Shown: positions 7,198 to 14,964, counted from the first letter of the stretch. The stretch: 19,624 nt of DNA from Planctomycetaceae bacterium (GCA_020426065.1 JAGQQT010000009.1:1-19624); one strand, 5' to 3'. The notes: generated by a model not told the origin, from the letters alone. A program made the numbers and translations.

Positions 7198-7330
7198 GAT
7201 CACTCCTTTGCACAACGATTTCTTTCGTCGATCTTCCAGGTGATCGTTCTATTGAAAACCCGCCCTGACGGCAACTCCGGTGCGATTTCGAGAGGATCAC
7301 GCAGTGGAGCACTTGTCCCCAACTTATTTC

Positions 7331-8107
7331 TCAGGAGTGCATTTTCTGAGAAAGAGTGGCGATGAAAACTGGGAAATAATCCGCCAGCAGGTCATTGATC
7401 GACTTGTCTTCGTACAGATCCCGTAGCGCAAAGCCAGACCTGAGCTGGCCGCCGAATAACTCTTCGAGAGAATGACTGAAGACAAACGGTTCCGCTTCCG
7501 CCTGCATCTTTTTCTGCTCTTCCGGATTCAGATGCATGCTGTCCGCATACGGCAGTGCGTGCCGGACGGTCAGATGTCCCTGTGCGAGATCTTTTTCGTC
7601 AAACACATAACGCACCGGATTGACGAACCCGCACATCAGCAGTCCTCCCGGACGCAGGACCCGCCAGGCTTCGTCAAACACCGATTGAACTTCCGGGATG
7701 AACAGGACGGAACATGGGTTGAAAACAAGGTCAAAGCTCTCCGCTGTGAAACCGGAGAGATCCCGCATGTCCCCCAGGATGGTTGTGATCTGCAACCCTT
7801 CACGTTCGGCGACCATCTGGTCCTGATTGAGCTGCCGGGGTGAGTTATCCAGGACCGTGACATTGGCACCTGCTGCGGCAAACACCGGAGCCTGCTGTCC
7901 TCCTCCTGCAGCCAGTCCCAGCAGGTCGAGCCCGCGCAGCTCCGGAAACCAGGATCTGGGGACAGGTTTCTGCGGCGTGAGCAGTACCTCCCAGTTTCCC
8001 TCACGGGCAGCGGTAATTACCTCAGGAGTCACAGGAACCGTCCACCGATTTCCCTTCGCTACCCGAGCGTCCCAGGCACGCCGATTGTATTCTGCAACGT
8101 CTTTCAT
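7331..8107 (-). CDS. Class I SAM-dependent methyltransferase
   Basis: A 258-residue cytoplasmic enzyme of the Rossmann-like class I methyltransferase fold, transferring a methyl group from S-adenosylmethionine to an unknown acceptor. Motif I is LLGLAAGGGQQ (about residues 62-72). The second strand ends VTVLDNS with the ribose-binding Asp at 87. LGDMRDL (111-117) gives the adenine-contacting Asp, and SFDLVFNPCSV follows as motif IV. The post-motif helix is EAWRVLRPGGLLM (146-158). The N-terminal YNRRAWD helix is common in small-molecule methyltransferases of this type. ATG 8107 has no strong ribosome site, as often in planctomycetes. The gene lies 32 bases downstream of the lipoprotein gene on the same strand, close enough to be cotranscribed, although no functional link is evident. 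Confidence 0.9.
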   Translation of the reverse strand: MKDVAEYNRRAWDARVAKGNRWTVPVTPEVITAAREGNWEVLLTPQKPVPRSWFPELRGLDLLGLAAGGGQQAPVFAAAGANVTVLDNSPRQLNQDQMVAEREGLQITTILGDMRDLSGFTAESFDLVFNPCSVLFIPEVQSVFDEAWRVLRPGGLLMCGFVNPVRYVFDEKDLAQGHLTVRHALPYADSMHLNPEEQKKMQAEAEPFVFSHSLEELFGGQLRSGFALRDLYEDKSINDLLADYFPVFIATLSQKMHS

Positions 8108-8139
8108 GATGGCAGGTTCGCGAATGATGACTTCGTAAT

Positions 8140-8733
8140 TTATTCACGGCGGGAAAAAACAAGTACTTGCCGCTCCTCCGGATGATTGCCCGCCTTCGCC
8201 TCATATTCACACTTGAGCGGATCCCCTTCAACAGAAGGTTCGGTCAGCAGGTCTGGATCATCCAGGTCTGGCAATCCCTCCTGCATGTAAACTTCCATGT
8301 AAAGCAAACCTTCTATCACCTCCAGGCGAACAAAGCATTTGCTCATGTCACCTGGATCAAAACGATCTTCAAGATGCCAGGCTTTCCCGCAGGTTTGGGA
8401 GTCGTGCGTGTGCATGCTGAAGAAGCGATACTCGGAACTGATTACACCCTCTCCCACGGCAACATTTCCCTCGAATGTAAGATCCGGATGCATTTTGCCA
8501 AACTGGGGATGATCAGCAAAGAACTTTCGAGTCTGCTCAATCTGCTCCTCACTGACTCCGGCAGCCTTTTGAGCCTCCAGAGTTTTTTCGAACTCCAAGG
8601 TCCAGGTCCCTGCAAAGGGGACCATCAGGGGAGATGATTCCGGTTCACCAAACGGCCCGCTCGCAGGGTTCGAGCCACACCCAATCACAAACAGGGTCAC
8701 CATCAGGAACATATTGAGTAAAAGGAATCTCAT
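8140..8733 (-). CDS. Predicted lipoprotein, unknown function
   Basis: The 197-residue product starts with a lipoprotein signal: MRF, a hydrophobic core, then the lipobox VIGC with Cys at residue 19. It would be cut by signal peptidase II and lipid-anchored. The mature part contains FAGTWTLEFEKTLEAQK, which resembles the strand that opens lipocalin-like 'how much is left after the treatment' fold domains (FxGTW), then a helix, then several strands. This is only a pattern resemblance. The longer open frame to 8841 is rejected, because ATG 8731-8733 gives a clean signal peptide and has GGAAG 6 bases upstream. The gene lies upstream of the methyltransferase and its promoter should be in 8734-8840. 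Confidence 0.72.
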   Translation of the reverse strand: MRFLLLNMFLMVTLFVIGCGSNPASGPFGEPESSPLMVPFAGTWTLEFEKTLEAQKAAGVSEEQIEQTRKFFADHPQFGKMHPDLTFEGNVAVGEGVISSEYRFFSMHTHDSQTCGKAWHLEDRFDPGDMSKCFVRLEVIEGLLYMEVYMQEGLPDLDDPDLLTEPSVEGDPLKCEYEAKAGNHPEERQVLVFSRRE

Positions 8734-8849
8734 GTGACACTTCCACGAATGGATTCTTATGGTGATGCCGGACGATGCGACGAAGTCACAAGGAGTTGAG
8801 TATGGGGAAAGACGATACCAGATTGGCTCGCTGCAGAACACATGTCAAA

Positions 8850-9130
8850 CATCTGCGGACCCGCTGAACGGCGTTTTTCACCACTCGGAGACTTTCGAGG
8901 GAGGAGGTTTCACTTTGAAGGACACGAAGAGCACGAAGGAATCTGTTGTGGGTGCACTTTTAAGGCACACCCGTTCCATTTGACCGAGAGTTTATCAAAT
9001 TCCATCTTCGAGCTCTTCGTGTCCTTCATGGTCATTCTTCAGAACTGGCAGGAGTACGGGATTGGAGTGATTTAAATGCGTTCCAGAAAAGCAAAACACT
9101 TCAATTCAATATGCCCTCTACACGCGTGAG
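8850..9130. repeat. Dispersed hairpin repeat, copy with a 24/27-bp stem
   Basis: The 501 bases between the lipoprotein and HEAT genes hold no supported gene. They hold this repeat. The left stem arm is 8912-8938 and the right arm 9006-9032; 24 of 27 positions pair around a 67-base loop. Loop, flanks and a distal block (GCAAAACACTTCAATTC near 9092) all match the copy at 14530-14790. Relative to that copy, a C:G pair next to the GAAGG core has become T:A (changes on both arms), as expected if pairing is maintained. Short open frames reading EGHEEHE or KDTKSTKE are translations of the repeat, not genes. Confidence 0.8.
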
Positions 9131-9188
9131 CATGGCACATGGGCTCAACCAGGAAACATGGGACAGACAGCTCAGCGTTCATGCCATA

Positions 9189-9205
9189 AATATTCGACGA
9201 ATATT
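9189..9205. other. AT-rich 17-bp palindrome downstream of the HEAT gene
   Basis: AATATTCG and CGAATATT pair perfectly around one A. It is 30 bases beyond the stop of the 9235 gene and is neither GC-rich nor followed by a T-run. Such symmetry fits a dimeric regulator or a weak 3' hairpin. Nothing else supports either reading. Confidence 0.35.
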
Positions 9206-9234
9206 ATTCGTGTACTCAAACAGGCAAACCTCCA

Positions 9235-10689
9235 TTACGGTTGCTTTTCCAGAGTGATTCTTAAATCAGGGATTTCATCAAAGAACTGGACGAGGAGGGG
9301 TTTGAAGCCGGGTGCCTCAATTCTTATCTGAGCACTTCCGGTCTGGTAAGGCCCTGGCTCAGGCTGATCAATCCCGGTACTATATGCGGCAAATACACTG
9401 GTCAGAAAAACAAACCGACCGGTTTTATTGTCGTACAGCAGCGGTTCTTCGTAGTCTTGTTCCGTTCCCAAGAGCATATCATCATTTGTTCTGTAAAAGC
9501 GGACCAATTGAGGATGAGAACCTGAATCACCGCGTAGTTCACCGGTAACCATCACGTCTGTCATTCCATCGCCGTGTTCTAGGGCAGTCTTGTTAATACG
9601 GCTGTCGTCTGAGTTGGGCCAGGCCGATTTTGGACGAAATACGACCGGCCGCTTTGCGTCAACATCGATAATCAATTCAGCCTTATCTCCACAGGCACGT
9701 TTGCAAGCGGCCAGGAATGTCATGCGGTGGCTGCTGGCATTTTTCTCCAGTTTGACAATTTCTTTAATAAACCGAGGTTCACGTAACATACCCATGATGT
9801 TAACCGGAAGAGATTCTGAAGAGGCTAACCATTCACGAGTTTTGTTGGGCTCGTATTGATGTTTGCATAGAAATGGAAAAAGCTGTGCGTTGTGCTGTTC
9901 CAGTAAGCGAAACAGATTGGGAAATTGATTTGAATACGACCTGAGTGCGTCTGGAAAGTCTAACAGTGAGATTGCGGCGATGCCTGCTTCCTCTTCAGTC
10001 AACCGGCCCGCTTGAGATACCAGTGTGTTCACGGCAGCTTCGTTGATCCCGATATCGCACAGTACATACAATTTCAAATCCCGATCGTCATCAGGTTCGC
10101 AATCGAAAATGCTCTCTACGATCCGCTTGGAATAGGGACGGGCCTGTTTACCGTAACGACTCATTAATTCTCTCGCCGCGTAGTATTTGCTGGAGGAGTG
10201 ACTGGCGAGGTCATCTATCAGATTGTCGATCACCAAATCGATCTTGGGCCACACATTTGTTCGCTGTTGCATCACATACCAATTGACAGTTGGATCATCA
10301 CTTTTGACGCCAGCCAATACTGCAGACTGAACCGAATCAGATGACCGGGGCAGGCTGATCAATGCGATCGCACCCGCTTTACGCACATCAGCATCGGATT
10401 CACGAATGCCCCCTTCAATAGCCTTCGCAATTCTGTCCAGATCTCCATCCGTGATAATCCGCTTTTCTGGTAGTCTATCTGTGATTTTGATTGGTGTGTC
10501 CGAAAAGCCTGTGAATACCTCTTGAGGTTCTTTCCAGTATTCTGAGAGTGCATTAAATCCAGTCACACGCTCGGAACTTGATGCCGATTTCATTTTCTCA
10601 ATGAAGGGCACCAGAGATGCATCGTCTTGTGCAAAAGTAGATGCTGCTGCGGTGAAAATAATTCCGTATACCAGTAAGAGCGCTTTCAC
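9235..10689 (-). CDS. Exported HEAT-like repeat protein
   Basis: A predicted 484-residue exported protein. The N-terminus MKALLLVYGIIF...ASTFAQDD is a classical signal peptide with an AxA-like cleavage site after about residue 20. The middle (about 30-330) is helical with repeated motifs such as DADVRKAGAIALISLP and AARELMSRYGKQARPY, which look like degenerate HEAT/ARM repeats used for protein binding. The last 130 residues are strand-rich (VRFYRTNDDMLL, EEPLLYDNKTGRFVF, IRIEAPGFKPLLVQFF), perhaps a separate beta domain. GTG 10689 is chosen because GGAG lies 6 bases upstream and the protein begins Met-Lys before the hydrophobic core; ATG 10701 would add four residues. The function is unknown; it stands alone between a repeat region and an unrelated operon. 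Confidence 0.75.
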   Translation of the reverse strand: MKALLLVYGIIFTAAASTFAQDDASLVPFIEKMKSASSSERVTGFNALSEYWKEPQEVFTGFSDTPIKITDRLPEKRIITDGDLDRIAKAIEGGIRESDADVRKAGAIALISLPRSSDSVQSAVLAGVKSDDPTVNWYVMQQRTNVWPKIDLVIDNLIDDLASHSSSKYYAARELMSRYGKQARPYSKRIVESIFDCEPDDDRDLKLYVLCDIGINEAAVNTLVSQAGRLTEEEAGIAAISLLDFPDALRSYSNQFPNLFRLLEQHNAQLFPFLCKHQYEPNKTREWLASSESLPVNIMGMLREPRFIKEIVKLEKNASSHRMTFLAACKRACGDKAELIIDVDAKRPVVFRPKSAWPNSDDSRINKTALEHGDGMTDVMVTGELRGDSGSHPQLVRFYRTNDDMLLGTEQDYEEPLLYDNKTGRFVFLTSVFAAYSTGIDQPEPGPYQTGSAQIRIEAPGFKPLLVQFFDEIPDLRITLEKQP

Positions 10690-10883
10690 TTGTAGCTCCA
10701 TTCTGCTGGAAGGCCAAGTCGGTTATAGAGCTGGTAGTTTTGCAGATCAGTCTTCTGCCTTGCAGTTCAACTTTCAGAACATGGAAACAGTTTTTCAGGC
10801 GGGTGCCTGGACTTCTGTTTTCTGAAATTGGAAATATCCGCGTCGATCACCGCTCTGGCACAACATATTGTTCGGCGAAATTA

Positions 10884-11612
10884 TCATCTGTTCGATGTCC
10901 AGTTTTTGCGAAAGCACGGCGCGCCTTCGATGTTCGCGATGAAATGAAGCGACTGCAATCCGCGGACGTGTGTGTCCCAGTATTCCGCAACGTAGTACAT
11001 TACCGCAGTTTGCCACGCTGCATTGTCTTCACCGCCGGAAATCCGAAACCCTAAAAGAGTCCGTGTCGGATCCGAAAACCAGTCGGTCATCACATCGGCA
11101 AACATTTCTTGAACGTTGCAGGGGGTCAAATCAACTTGCACGCCAAACGACCCGAACCATTCTGGCAGGTTCTCTATCTGTTTCAATGTCTTACAGTTGA
11201 CGCGCGGCACGACAAGCAGAATTCGATCTTCCCCCAACGGTTCGAAATGTTCCGGTGTGGTCACGACCGACGGATCAGGAACGTGTTCGGCTAAACCCAG
11301 TTTGACAGCGAAGGAGGGAGGTCGATCCTCCTGGGCACAAGCCAGCAAGTCGGAGATCTCCTTGCCGGCTTCATTTCCCAACACCATTCCATAGACTCGC
11401 TTTGGGTGGCAATCTATCGTTGCCAGTCGATACCTCGTTTGAATAGGAATTGTGAGCGGTACACCCAGGATGCCGCCGCCGTGGAAACCGTGCCAGAACT
11501 GATGCTCTCCATCAAACGCGCGTGCCCATTGAGCCAGCCAGGGCATCATGTTGCGAAAAGCCGTACCATAGCCAGGAAAGATGAAATAGGAGTAGTCTTC
11601 GCACAACTTCAT
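10884..11612 (-). CDS. Hypothetical protein, last gene of a three-gene operon
   Basis: A 242-residue soluble protein that I do not recognise. It has no signal peptide or membrane span. Visible features are an aromatic N-terminus (YSYFIFPGYGTAFRNMM), a Gly/His-rich turn (FWHGFHGGGILG) and four to five scattered Cys. A strand-helix pattern with IDCHPKRVYGMVLG and ILLVVPRVNCKTL follows. The closing segment has a WFSDPTRTLLGFRISGG motif. Translation starts at ATG 11612 with GGAGAAGAG just upstream. The gene follows the 11703 membrane protein after 90 bases on the same strand, with no terminator seen, so it should be cotranscribed with the 12288 and 11703 genes. It could be an immunity-type or structural protein; I have no basis for choosing. 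Confidence 0.62.
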   Translation of the reverse strand: MKLCEDYSYFIFPGYGTAFRNMMPWLAQWARAFDGEHQFWHGFHGGGILGVPLTIPIQTRYRLATIDCHPKRVYGMVLGNEAGKEISDLLACAQEDRPPSFAVKLGLAEHVPDPSVVTTPEHFEPLGEDRILLVVPRVNCKTLKQIENLPEWFGSFGVQVDLTPCNVQEMFADVMTDWFSDPTRTLLGFRISGGEDNAAWQTAVMYYVAEYWDTHVRGLQSLHFIANIEGAPCFRKNWTSNR

Positions 11613-11702
11613 GCAGCTCTTCTCCGCCGAACAGCAGTGGTAACAGGGCCCCCACCCAAAGACTCAGGCTTCAAAACCAGCGTCCCCCGCTCAACCGCAT
11701 GG

Positions 11703-12278
11703 TTATCCATCGTTCTGTTCGTTGAGTGTCCGTCTGTGTTCATTACGAAAATACCATCTTGTTGCAGCCACATAGAACGGAATGATGAAAACATAAGGAA
11801 AAGCAAAATGCGTTTTGCCATATACGGTGTTGTACCATGACCAGTGCCAGTGATGAATCGCAAACCACGAAAAGACAGCCAGCGAGCTGCCAACGACGAG
11901 TACAACCGGAAGTTGAATAGCAACCATCTGAGCAGCCATCAACCAGTTCCTGGGATTCCTGGACAAAAACCGCAAGGCAAATCCTTGAGACGGATGTTCT
12001 TCTCCAAAGTAGTTGAGCGATGCAAACGCCCACACATTGTCTTCATCTGAGGGGAGTCTGTATTGAAGGGGATAACGGTACCAGTAGAGCAACAGCAGGG
12101 ACACAACCAGGAGCAGTATGCTGTTCAGCACAATAATTCCGGTAAAACCGAGTGCGGTCATGAGAGGATTCCCCTCCCTGCTGAGGTCGGGCGTAAAAAC
12201 GTACGTCGTGCCGATGTCTGCCGCACGTGCGGCTGTTGTGGCAAGTATGAAGAGGATGAACACTAACGAACGTTTCAT
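11703..12278 (-). CDS. Polytopic membrane protein with signal-like N-terminus
   Basis: A 191-residue protein. An N-terminal signal-like segment (MKRSLVFILFILATTAARAAD) is followed by a short polar stretch and then three hydrophobic spans at about residues 44-66 (FTGIIVLNSILLLVVSLLLLY), 115-140 and 160-175. Polar, aromatic loops (NVWAFASLNYFGEEHPSQGF) lie between them. The family is not recognised. AAGGA lies 5 bases before ATG 12278, and the upstream gene ends only 9 bases before the start, so the two are in one operon. A 104-residue frame at 11609-11923 in another phase overlaps this gene; this one is preferred for its membrane pattern and ribosome site. Confidence 0.72.
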   Translation of the reverse strand: MKRSLVFILFILATTAARAADIGTTYVFTPDLSREGNPLMTALGFTGIIVLNSILLLVVSLLLLYWYRYPLQYRLPSDEDNVWAFASLNYFGEEHPSQGFALRFLSRNPRNWLMAAQMVAIQLPVVLVVGSSLAVFSWFAIHHWHWSWYNTVYGKTHFAFPYVFIIPFYVAATRWYFRNEHRRTLNEQNDG

Positions 12279-12287
12279 GGAGATCCT

Positions 12288-12707
12288 TCATGTGTCAAGT
12301 GGATAACGACCGTAATCGCCCTGCGGAGACGAGTCTCTGGCCAATTGCAGCCAGATCGAGTTGTGATGGAGACGGTCAACGCAGGCGTCCGTCTCCACCA
12401 GTTGACGAAAGAGATCAGGTATCTCAAATTCATTTGCTTCCGCCTCTGACACACGGCTGAGAAATGCCTCGCGTCGTTTGCGATGTTCATCCGGGGATTG
12501 GGGAAGAACAAATGCAGCGGCCTGCATGGCTCCGCAATGTTTCCAGTTGATCTGACCGTCCCGGTATCGATGGCCCAGTTCTTCGATCTCAGAAGTAATT
12601 GAAAACGAAGGAGGAAGAAATTCAAAAGATGTTTCGCGCAGGTTGTTCGGAACAATCGCTCGACTGCCTTGAACAGGTTTGCCATTCCAGTTAACGCGAT
12701 TCATCAT
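12288..12707 (-). CDS. Hypothetical soluble protein, first gene of the operon
   Basis: A 139-residue soluble protein of unknown family. It is rich in charged helices (PDEHRKRREAFLSRVSEAEANEFEI) after an N-terminal strand-like part. There is no signal peptide. It starts with two Met codons at 12707 and 12704; the second is also possible and no strong ribosome site decides between them. It lies 9 bases upstream of the 11703-12278 gene and is the first of three minus-strand genes. The leader and promoter should lie in 12708-12970, a stretch that includes a copy of the TTGACG-type block found upstream of two other minus genes. Confidence 0.6.
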   Translation of the reverse strand: MMNRVNWNGKPVQGSRAIVPNNLRETSFEFLPPSFSITSEIEELGHRYRDGQINWKHCGAMQAAAFVLPQSPDEHRKRREAFLSRVSEAEANEFEIPDLFRQLVETDACVDRLHHNSIWLQLARDSSPQGDYGRYPLDT

Positions 12708-12939
12708 CAGACTCTAGATTGGACCAGTTTCAGGTCGCGCTGATTCATACGCCCTTCTTACGAGATTGTGGAGAATGCGTGAGACTCCAGGGGTGAAATC
12801 GCACATGAATCTCGTGATTCATCGAAGATTTCACGACGTGGAAGCTCGCCAAGATCTACAATCACAGACGAGATGGAATGAATCAACCCGATCTGACTTT
12901 CAGCCGGATGGGACAGGCTTTTTGCCTAATACGTTACAT

Positions 12940-13084
12940 CTTTGTGGAATGTTGGATGTGATGCGTAAAGAGTGGGTGGTGTTTTCTGGCCAGACTCCTC
13001 TGCCTGAAAGTTCATCTGGGACTCAATGAATGGCTTCGCTTACCGCACTGAGACTTTAGAACGAGGATGAATCACCACGAAGGA
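12940..13084. repeat. Partial copy of the dispersed repeat in the 12708-13142 gap
   Basis: No gene can be supported in 12708-13142. From 12940 to 12990 the sequence resembles the outer arm at 14464-14500 and 16217-16255. It includes a CGTAAA (12964-12969) and CTTTGT (12940-12945) pair, the counterpart of the TTGACG and ACAATG boxes on the minus strand. From about 13045 (GAGACTTTAGAACGAGGATGAA) it resembles the left flank of the hairpin. ACCACGAAGGA at 13074-13084 is the start of the left stem arm. The loop and right arm are missing, so this is a truncated copy. Confidence 0.55.
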
Positions 13085-13142
13085 ATGAGTGCTTCGGTTC
13101 ACGGCGTTGTTATCTGGCAGATCAAGCAAGTCTTCTCAGCAG

Positions 13143-13610
13143 TCAGTGGATGGTTTCGTGCGGTTTTGCTCGTGCGATCAATTCTTTCAGGGGAATGGAA
13201 TGATAGTACCAGGTCAATGGATCCTGCTTCCCGTCAAGATGACCAGTCTTGATCTGGATCTCGGCCCTTTCCGCCCAATCCTTGCGAAGATGAACTCGAC
13301 CAACCTGTTTGGTGTCTTCATTCCGCAGAGCCATTGACAGGGTGAGGTCGGATTTGAAGCCGCCGTCGACATGCTTTTCATCACTGGGGATGCTCAAGTC
13401 GACAGAAGTGATCGGCGCAAGTCGACCTGCGTCAATGAGCGAAAACTCGATCGTCACTCGACCCGTGTCGTGATCGTAAACGGAGACATCATAATCAAGT
13501 TTGAGTTTCTCCTTTGATTCGCCAAGTTGGAACCCGATCGCCCATGCGAAGGAGGCTGGAATCGCGAACACGGCACTCACAGCCAGCAACCACTTGAAAC
13601 TTCGTGACAT
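13143..13610 (-). CDS. Small exported or membrane-anchored protein, unknown
   Basis: A 155-residue product with an N-terminal hydrophobic segment (FKWLLAVSAVFAIPASFAWA, residues 5-24) that acts as a signal peptide or anchor. The remainder is strand-rich and predicted outside the cytoplasm: LKLDYDVSVYDHDTGRVTIEF, then VDLSIPSDEKHVDGGF, then the VGRVHLRKDWAE strand and a C-terminal helix (LKELIARAKP). This is the general look of a small beta-sandwich. No family is recognised. ATG 13610 follows a purine-rich GAGAGCGGA. It is transcribed with the same orientation as the 13811 gene, whose stop is 200 bases upstream; the stem-loops at 13701 and 13782 lie between them. Confidence 0.62.
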   Translation of the reverse strand: MSRSFKWLLAVSAVFAIPASFAWAIGFQLGESKEKLKLDYDVSVYDHDTGRVTIEFSLIDAGRLAPITSVDLSIPSDEKHVDGGFKSDLTLSMALRNEDTKQVGRVHLRKDWAERAEIQIKTGHLDGKQDPLTWYYHSIPLKELIARAKPHETIH

Positions 13611-13700
13611 CGATCCGCTCTCAATTTTGACCTGGTGGCAGCTATGGAATGTAAGTCTCTGCAGAACTAAGACGCTTCTTCGCGGAATTTGTTGCTCGAA

Positions 13701-13721
13701 AAATCAGTTTTTCGCTGATTT
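13701..13721. other. AT-rich stem-loop between two minus genes
   Basis: AAATCAG (13701-13707) and CTGATTT (13715-13721) pair around a 7-base T-rich loop. It lies in the 200-base gap between the 13811 and 13143 genes. On the minus strand it is followed by GAGCAAC, not T-rich, so it is not a clear terminator. Confidence 0.35.
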
Positions 13722-13781
13722 ATGGTCAGATGACGGCAACAATCACTGTGCGGTGAGGCCGATATTCGATTCAAGTCCGAT

Positions 13782-13816
13782 GGCGATGCCTGCTCTCGTG
13801 CATCGCCTGGTTATGC
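13782..13816 (-). other. Post-stop hairpin with attC-like GCATAAC at the stop codon
   Basis: GGCGATGC and GCATCGCC (13782-13789 and 13800-13807) form a perfect 8-bp stem with a 10-base loop directly after the stop of the transglutaminase gene. There is no T-run, so any terminator role is weak. On the minus strand the stop lies inside GCATAAC (13810-13816), followed by CAGGCGATGCAC. The same order (RYYYAAC at the stop, then a stem) opens many attC sites, but no matching GTTRRRY half is visible further on. It may be a decayed or truncated cassette end; this part is speculation. Confidence 0.35.
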
Positions 13817-14380
13817 CTCTGCGTCGGGCAATCCGTTTCGCAGTGCCTCAACTGTTCGCTGGGACCGCAAACACTGCACAACACAATCGAGAGGTTCCAT
13901 AAAGACTGTCGTGAAGGTCTTCTCGCCCGGCACGCGGGTGTTGAATGCCAATGAAACGTTCGGGGGATCAAAACGGGTTTCGATTCCCGCACGATTACCA
14001 CGCGGATCAATGGGATGCCAGCCATGATCCGCCAGGTGAACATAATTGAAACCATGCAGACAGAATGCAGTCCCGGCGTCGTCGATGGAAAGTCTCTGGT
14101 AGCCAAACGCGGCAGGGATTCCATTTGCGCGGAGCAAGGGCGCCAGCAGGTGGGATTTGGCGTAGCAGATCCCCGTGCGATTTCTCAAAGTGTCTGACGC
14201 AGTGCAGGAGACAAGTTGGGTCTCGACATCAAAGCTGTGCGAGATCTCGTCTCGCACCCAATCAAAGCAGCGAGCTGCAGTCTCGTACGGTCGATCGTGG
14301 ACGGCGAGCCGTTGGGCCAATGCCCGAATTTCGGGATCATGCCAGTCGATCAGTTCTGTGCTTCGCAGGAACTCATGCAT
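13811..14380 (-). CDS. Transglutaminase-like superfamily protein
   Basis: A 189-residue cytoplasmic protein of the transglutaminase-like (papain-like) fold. The catalytic triad is visible: the Cys in RTGICYAKS (C72), the His in CLHGFNYVHL (H109) and the Asp in WHPIDPRG (D125), in the right order and at the usual spacing. The helix before Cys carries FDWVRDEISHS, typical of the family. In bacteria such proteins are peptidases, amidases or crosslinking enzymes, often on peptide tags; no partner is visible here. The length equals a minimal catalytic domain without extra modules. ATG 14380 has no clear ribosome site. Its upstream 84 bases match those of the 15732-16133 gene at identical spacing (see 14393-14498), suggesting a shared promoter-bearing repeat. 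Confidence 0.85.
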   Translation of the reverse strand: MHEFLRSTELIDWHDPEIRALAQRLAVHDRPYETAARCFDWVRDEISHSFDVETQLVSCTASDTLRNRTGICYAKSHLLAPLLRANGIPAAFGYQRLSIDDAGTAFCLHGFNYVHLADHGWHPIDPRGNRAGIETRFDPPNVSLAFNTRVPGEKTFTTVFMEPLDCVVQCLRSQRTVEALRNGLPDAEA

Positions 14381-14392
14381 AGTTTTCTTGAG

Positions 14393-14498
14393 GCATATCT
14401 AATCGTTAAACAGAAATGACATTCTGTGTAACGGGAAGGGACTTTCTGGATATCAATTCGCGTCATTGTCGATTGATCCGGGTGGTGCGTCAAGAACG
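14393..14498 (-). promoter_or_regulatory. Shared upstream arm with hairpin and putative promoter (copy C)
   Basis: About 77 of 106 positions match 16146-16251 without gaps. On the minus strand TTGACG (14488-14493) and ACAATG (14464-14469) are separated by 18 bases and lie 84 bases before the ATG at 14380. The same boxes lie at the same distance upstream of the ATG at 16133. A hairpin follows: GTTA-A-ACAGAA (14405-14415) pairs with TTCTGT-G-TAAC (14422-14432). The -10 match is poor, so promoter activity is a hypothesis. Confidence 0.5.
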
Positions 14499-14573
14499 AG
14501 TGATGCTTTCCGCCGTGGTATTTACGAGTCGCTTGCCAGGTGAAACTGCGAGACTGAAGAGCGAGGAAGTATC

Positions 14574-14694
14574 ACCACGAAGGACACGAAGAGCACGAAG
14601 GAATCGGTTGTTGGTGCACTTCAATGAACAACCCGTTCATTCGGTTTGAGAGGTCATCAAATTCCATCTTCGTGCTCTTCGAGTCCTTCGTGGT
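14574..14694. repeat. Dispersed hairpin repeat, full copy (27-bp stem)
   Basis: The left arm 14574-14600 and right arm 14668-14694 pair at 26 of 27 positions around a 67-base loop; each arm is built from GAAG-C-AC words repeated with a 7-9 base rhythm. The flanking blocks up to about 14790 also match the copy at 8850-9130. It lies in the 591-base stretch (14381-14971) that holds no supported gene; the right part of that stretch is the group II intron fragment. Confidence 0.85.
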
Positions 14695-14871
14695 CATCCC
14701 TATAGAAAAGCCAGTGGTGCCGGGTTGCAGTGGCTGGCAATGTGGATCAGCAAGGCAAAATCCTTCAATTCAGCATTCCCACGGACGGCGAGCGTAGGAA
14801 GGCACCGGAGCTTGCCGAACAAGGACTGCTCAGTATAAAGACATTGTGGGCCAAGCTTGCTCATCTTCGTT

Positions 14872-14964
14872 GAACCGCCGGATGCAGAGCCGCATGTCCG
14901 GGTTGATGCCGCATGTCCGGTGTGATGTGGTGAGGGGCATCTGCGAGGACGTCACTTATCCGAT
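14872..14964 (+). ncRNA. Group II intron 3' end (domain V/VI-like), degenerate
   Basis: GAACCGCCGGATGC at 14872-14885 can pair with GCATGTCCGG at 14911-14920, leaving the two-base TG bulge typical of domain V (CCGGA/TCCGG below it, TGC/GCA above it). A GTGAGGGG linker and a shorter hairpin-like stretch ending TTATCCGAT at 14956-14964 follow, as at the 3' end of bacterial group II introns. A 19-bp tandem duplication (14889-14907 and 14908-14926) inserts a second GCATGTCCGG, so the domain is damaged. No reverse transcriptase frame precedes it, so only the 3' end remains. It is on the strand opposite to the cassette genes and abuts the expected attC start of the 14972 gene. Confidence 0.55.

Noticed and set aside
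8917..8938. CRISPR-like or tandem repeat in the GAAGGACACGAAGAG word
   Set aside because: The internal rhythm is 7-9 bases, with no spacers of constant length and no cas genes; it is a stem arm.
8759..9075. Frames reading KDTKSTKE and EGHEEHEG
   Set aside because: Translations of the hairpin repeat; such peptides are commonly annotated as proteins but follow from the repeat word.
11609..11923. 104-residue frame overlapping the 11703 gene
   Set aside because: Out of phase with a better membrane protein with a good ribosome site; Arg-rich end without a domain.
14821..14871. Remnant of a group II reverse transcriptase before the domain V-like hairpin
   Set aside because: No frame with RT motifs such as YADD is present; only the 3' end of an intron can be supported.
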